Shown here one piece after another: positions 5,199 through 5,309 of a DNA stretch of 5,309 nucleotides. Position 1 is the stretch's first letter; the number at the start of each line of letters is the position of its first letter. Source of the DNA: Phycisphaerae bacterium (GTDB lineage Bacteria > Planctomycetota > Phycisphaerae > Tepidisphaerales > Tepidisphaeraceae); contig JACMJD010000085.1 of NCBI GenBank assembly GCA_014380825.1, positions 1 to 5,309 on the forward strand, read 5' to 3'. Under the pieces are notes generated by a model. That model saw only the letters and a program-made list of their open reading frames with translations, was not told the origin of the DNA and made no database searches. A program made the translations under genes and the position numbers.

Positions 5199-5309
5199 AT
5201 GACCAAGATTTTGTCTCAGGGAAGTCAAGCGGGAAGGAAATCGGAAGACTTATCGCGGGTTGTCGGACGTGGAAGTGATCGACCTGTGAGGCGTGCGCGA
5301 TTTAACCGC
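5199..5309. other. Upstream region of the TadG-like gene, no gene seen
   Basis: This stretch should carry the promoter of the minus-strand TadG-like gene. TTGACT (minus strand, 5228-5223) is present, but a -10 at normal spacing would place transcription start at or past the ribosome binding site, so I do not call it. TCAAGCGGGAA (5225-5235) and GGTTGTCGG (5258-5266) recur in inverted orientation beyond the 3' end of the gene. Confidence 0.4.

Noticed and set aside
5200..5228. TTGACT as a -35 box for the TadG-like gene
   Set aside because: A -10 at 17 nt spacing would overlap the ribosome binding site region and has poor consensus.
1..5309. CRISPR array, tRNA, rRNA or insertion-sequence transposase
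   Set aside because: I saw no regularly spaced repeats, cloverleaf or transposase motif; all substantial coding space is accounted for.

Overview
The window is moderately GC-rich bacterial DNA with five protein-coding genes, one of them cut by the left edge. It probably comes from the Planctomycetota-Verrucomicrobiota (PVC) group. Two signs point there: a hairpin repeat whose translation reads STGFQPV...HGLKTHAT, which I know from memory as a recurring element in those genomes, and a relative whose translation reads HGRGAHATR. A TadG-type protein with an unusual C-terminus and the missing Shine-Dalgarno site of one gene also fit. The lineage call is inference and no search was run.

Layout. 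Bases 1-892 (+) hold the C-terminal ~296 codons of a heavy-metal (P1B, Cu-like) P-type ATPase. It runs from just after the expected phosphorylation motif to the last two membrane helices, and a double-hairpin repeat lies inside the reading frame at 243-288. A short gap with a candidate promoter leads to a 134-residue, extremely acidic protein (1021-1425, +). Converging on it is a tightly packed minus-strand operon, read right to left: a GT4-type glycosyltransferase (3811-2645), a PIG-L/LmbE zinc deacetylase (2642-1956) and an ArfB-like ribosome-rescue hydrolase (1959-1480). The junctions are a 2-nt gap and an ATGA overlap. The last ten or so residues of the glycosyltransferase are encoded by a second 9-bp-arm hairpin that abuts the ribosome binding site of the deacetylase.

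The region 3812-4032 has no gene. It holds a strong minus-strand intrinsic terminator and several inverted or direct repeats. Further right, a gene with a near-perfect Shine-Dalgarno site (5184-4033, -) encodes a Tad-pilus TadG-like membrane-anchored protein. Its C-terminal half looks like a LecA (PA-IL)-type sugar-binding domain. Bases 5185-5309 hold only this ribosome binding site and untranslated DNA.

How the genes may work together: the glycosyltransferase and deacetylase could act in sequence (transfer an N-acetyl sugar, then remove the acetyl group), as in thiol-cofactor or cell-surface glycan synthesis. ArfB seems to share their transcript without an obvious functional link. The most notable points are the recruitment of mobile-type hairpin repeats into two coding sequences and the TadG-lectin-like architecture.
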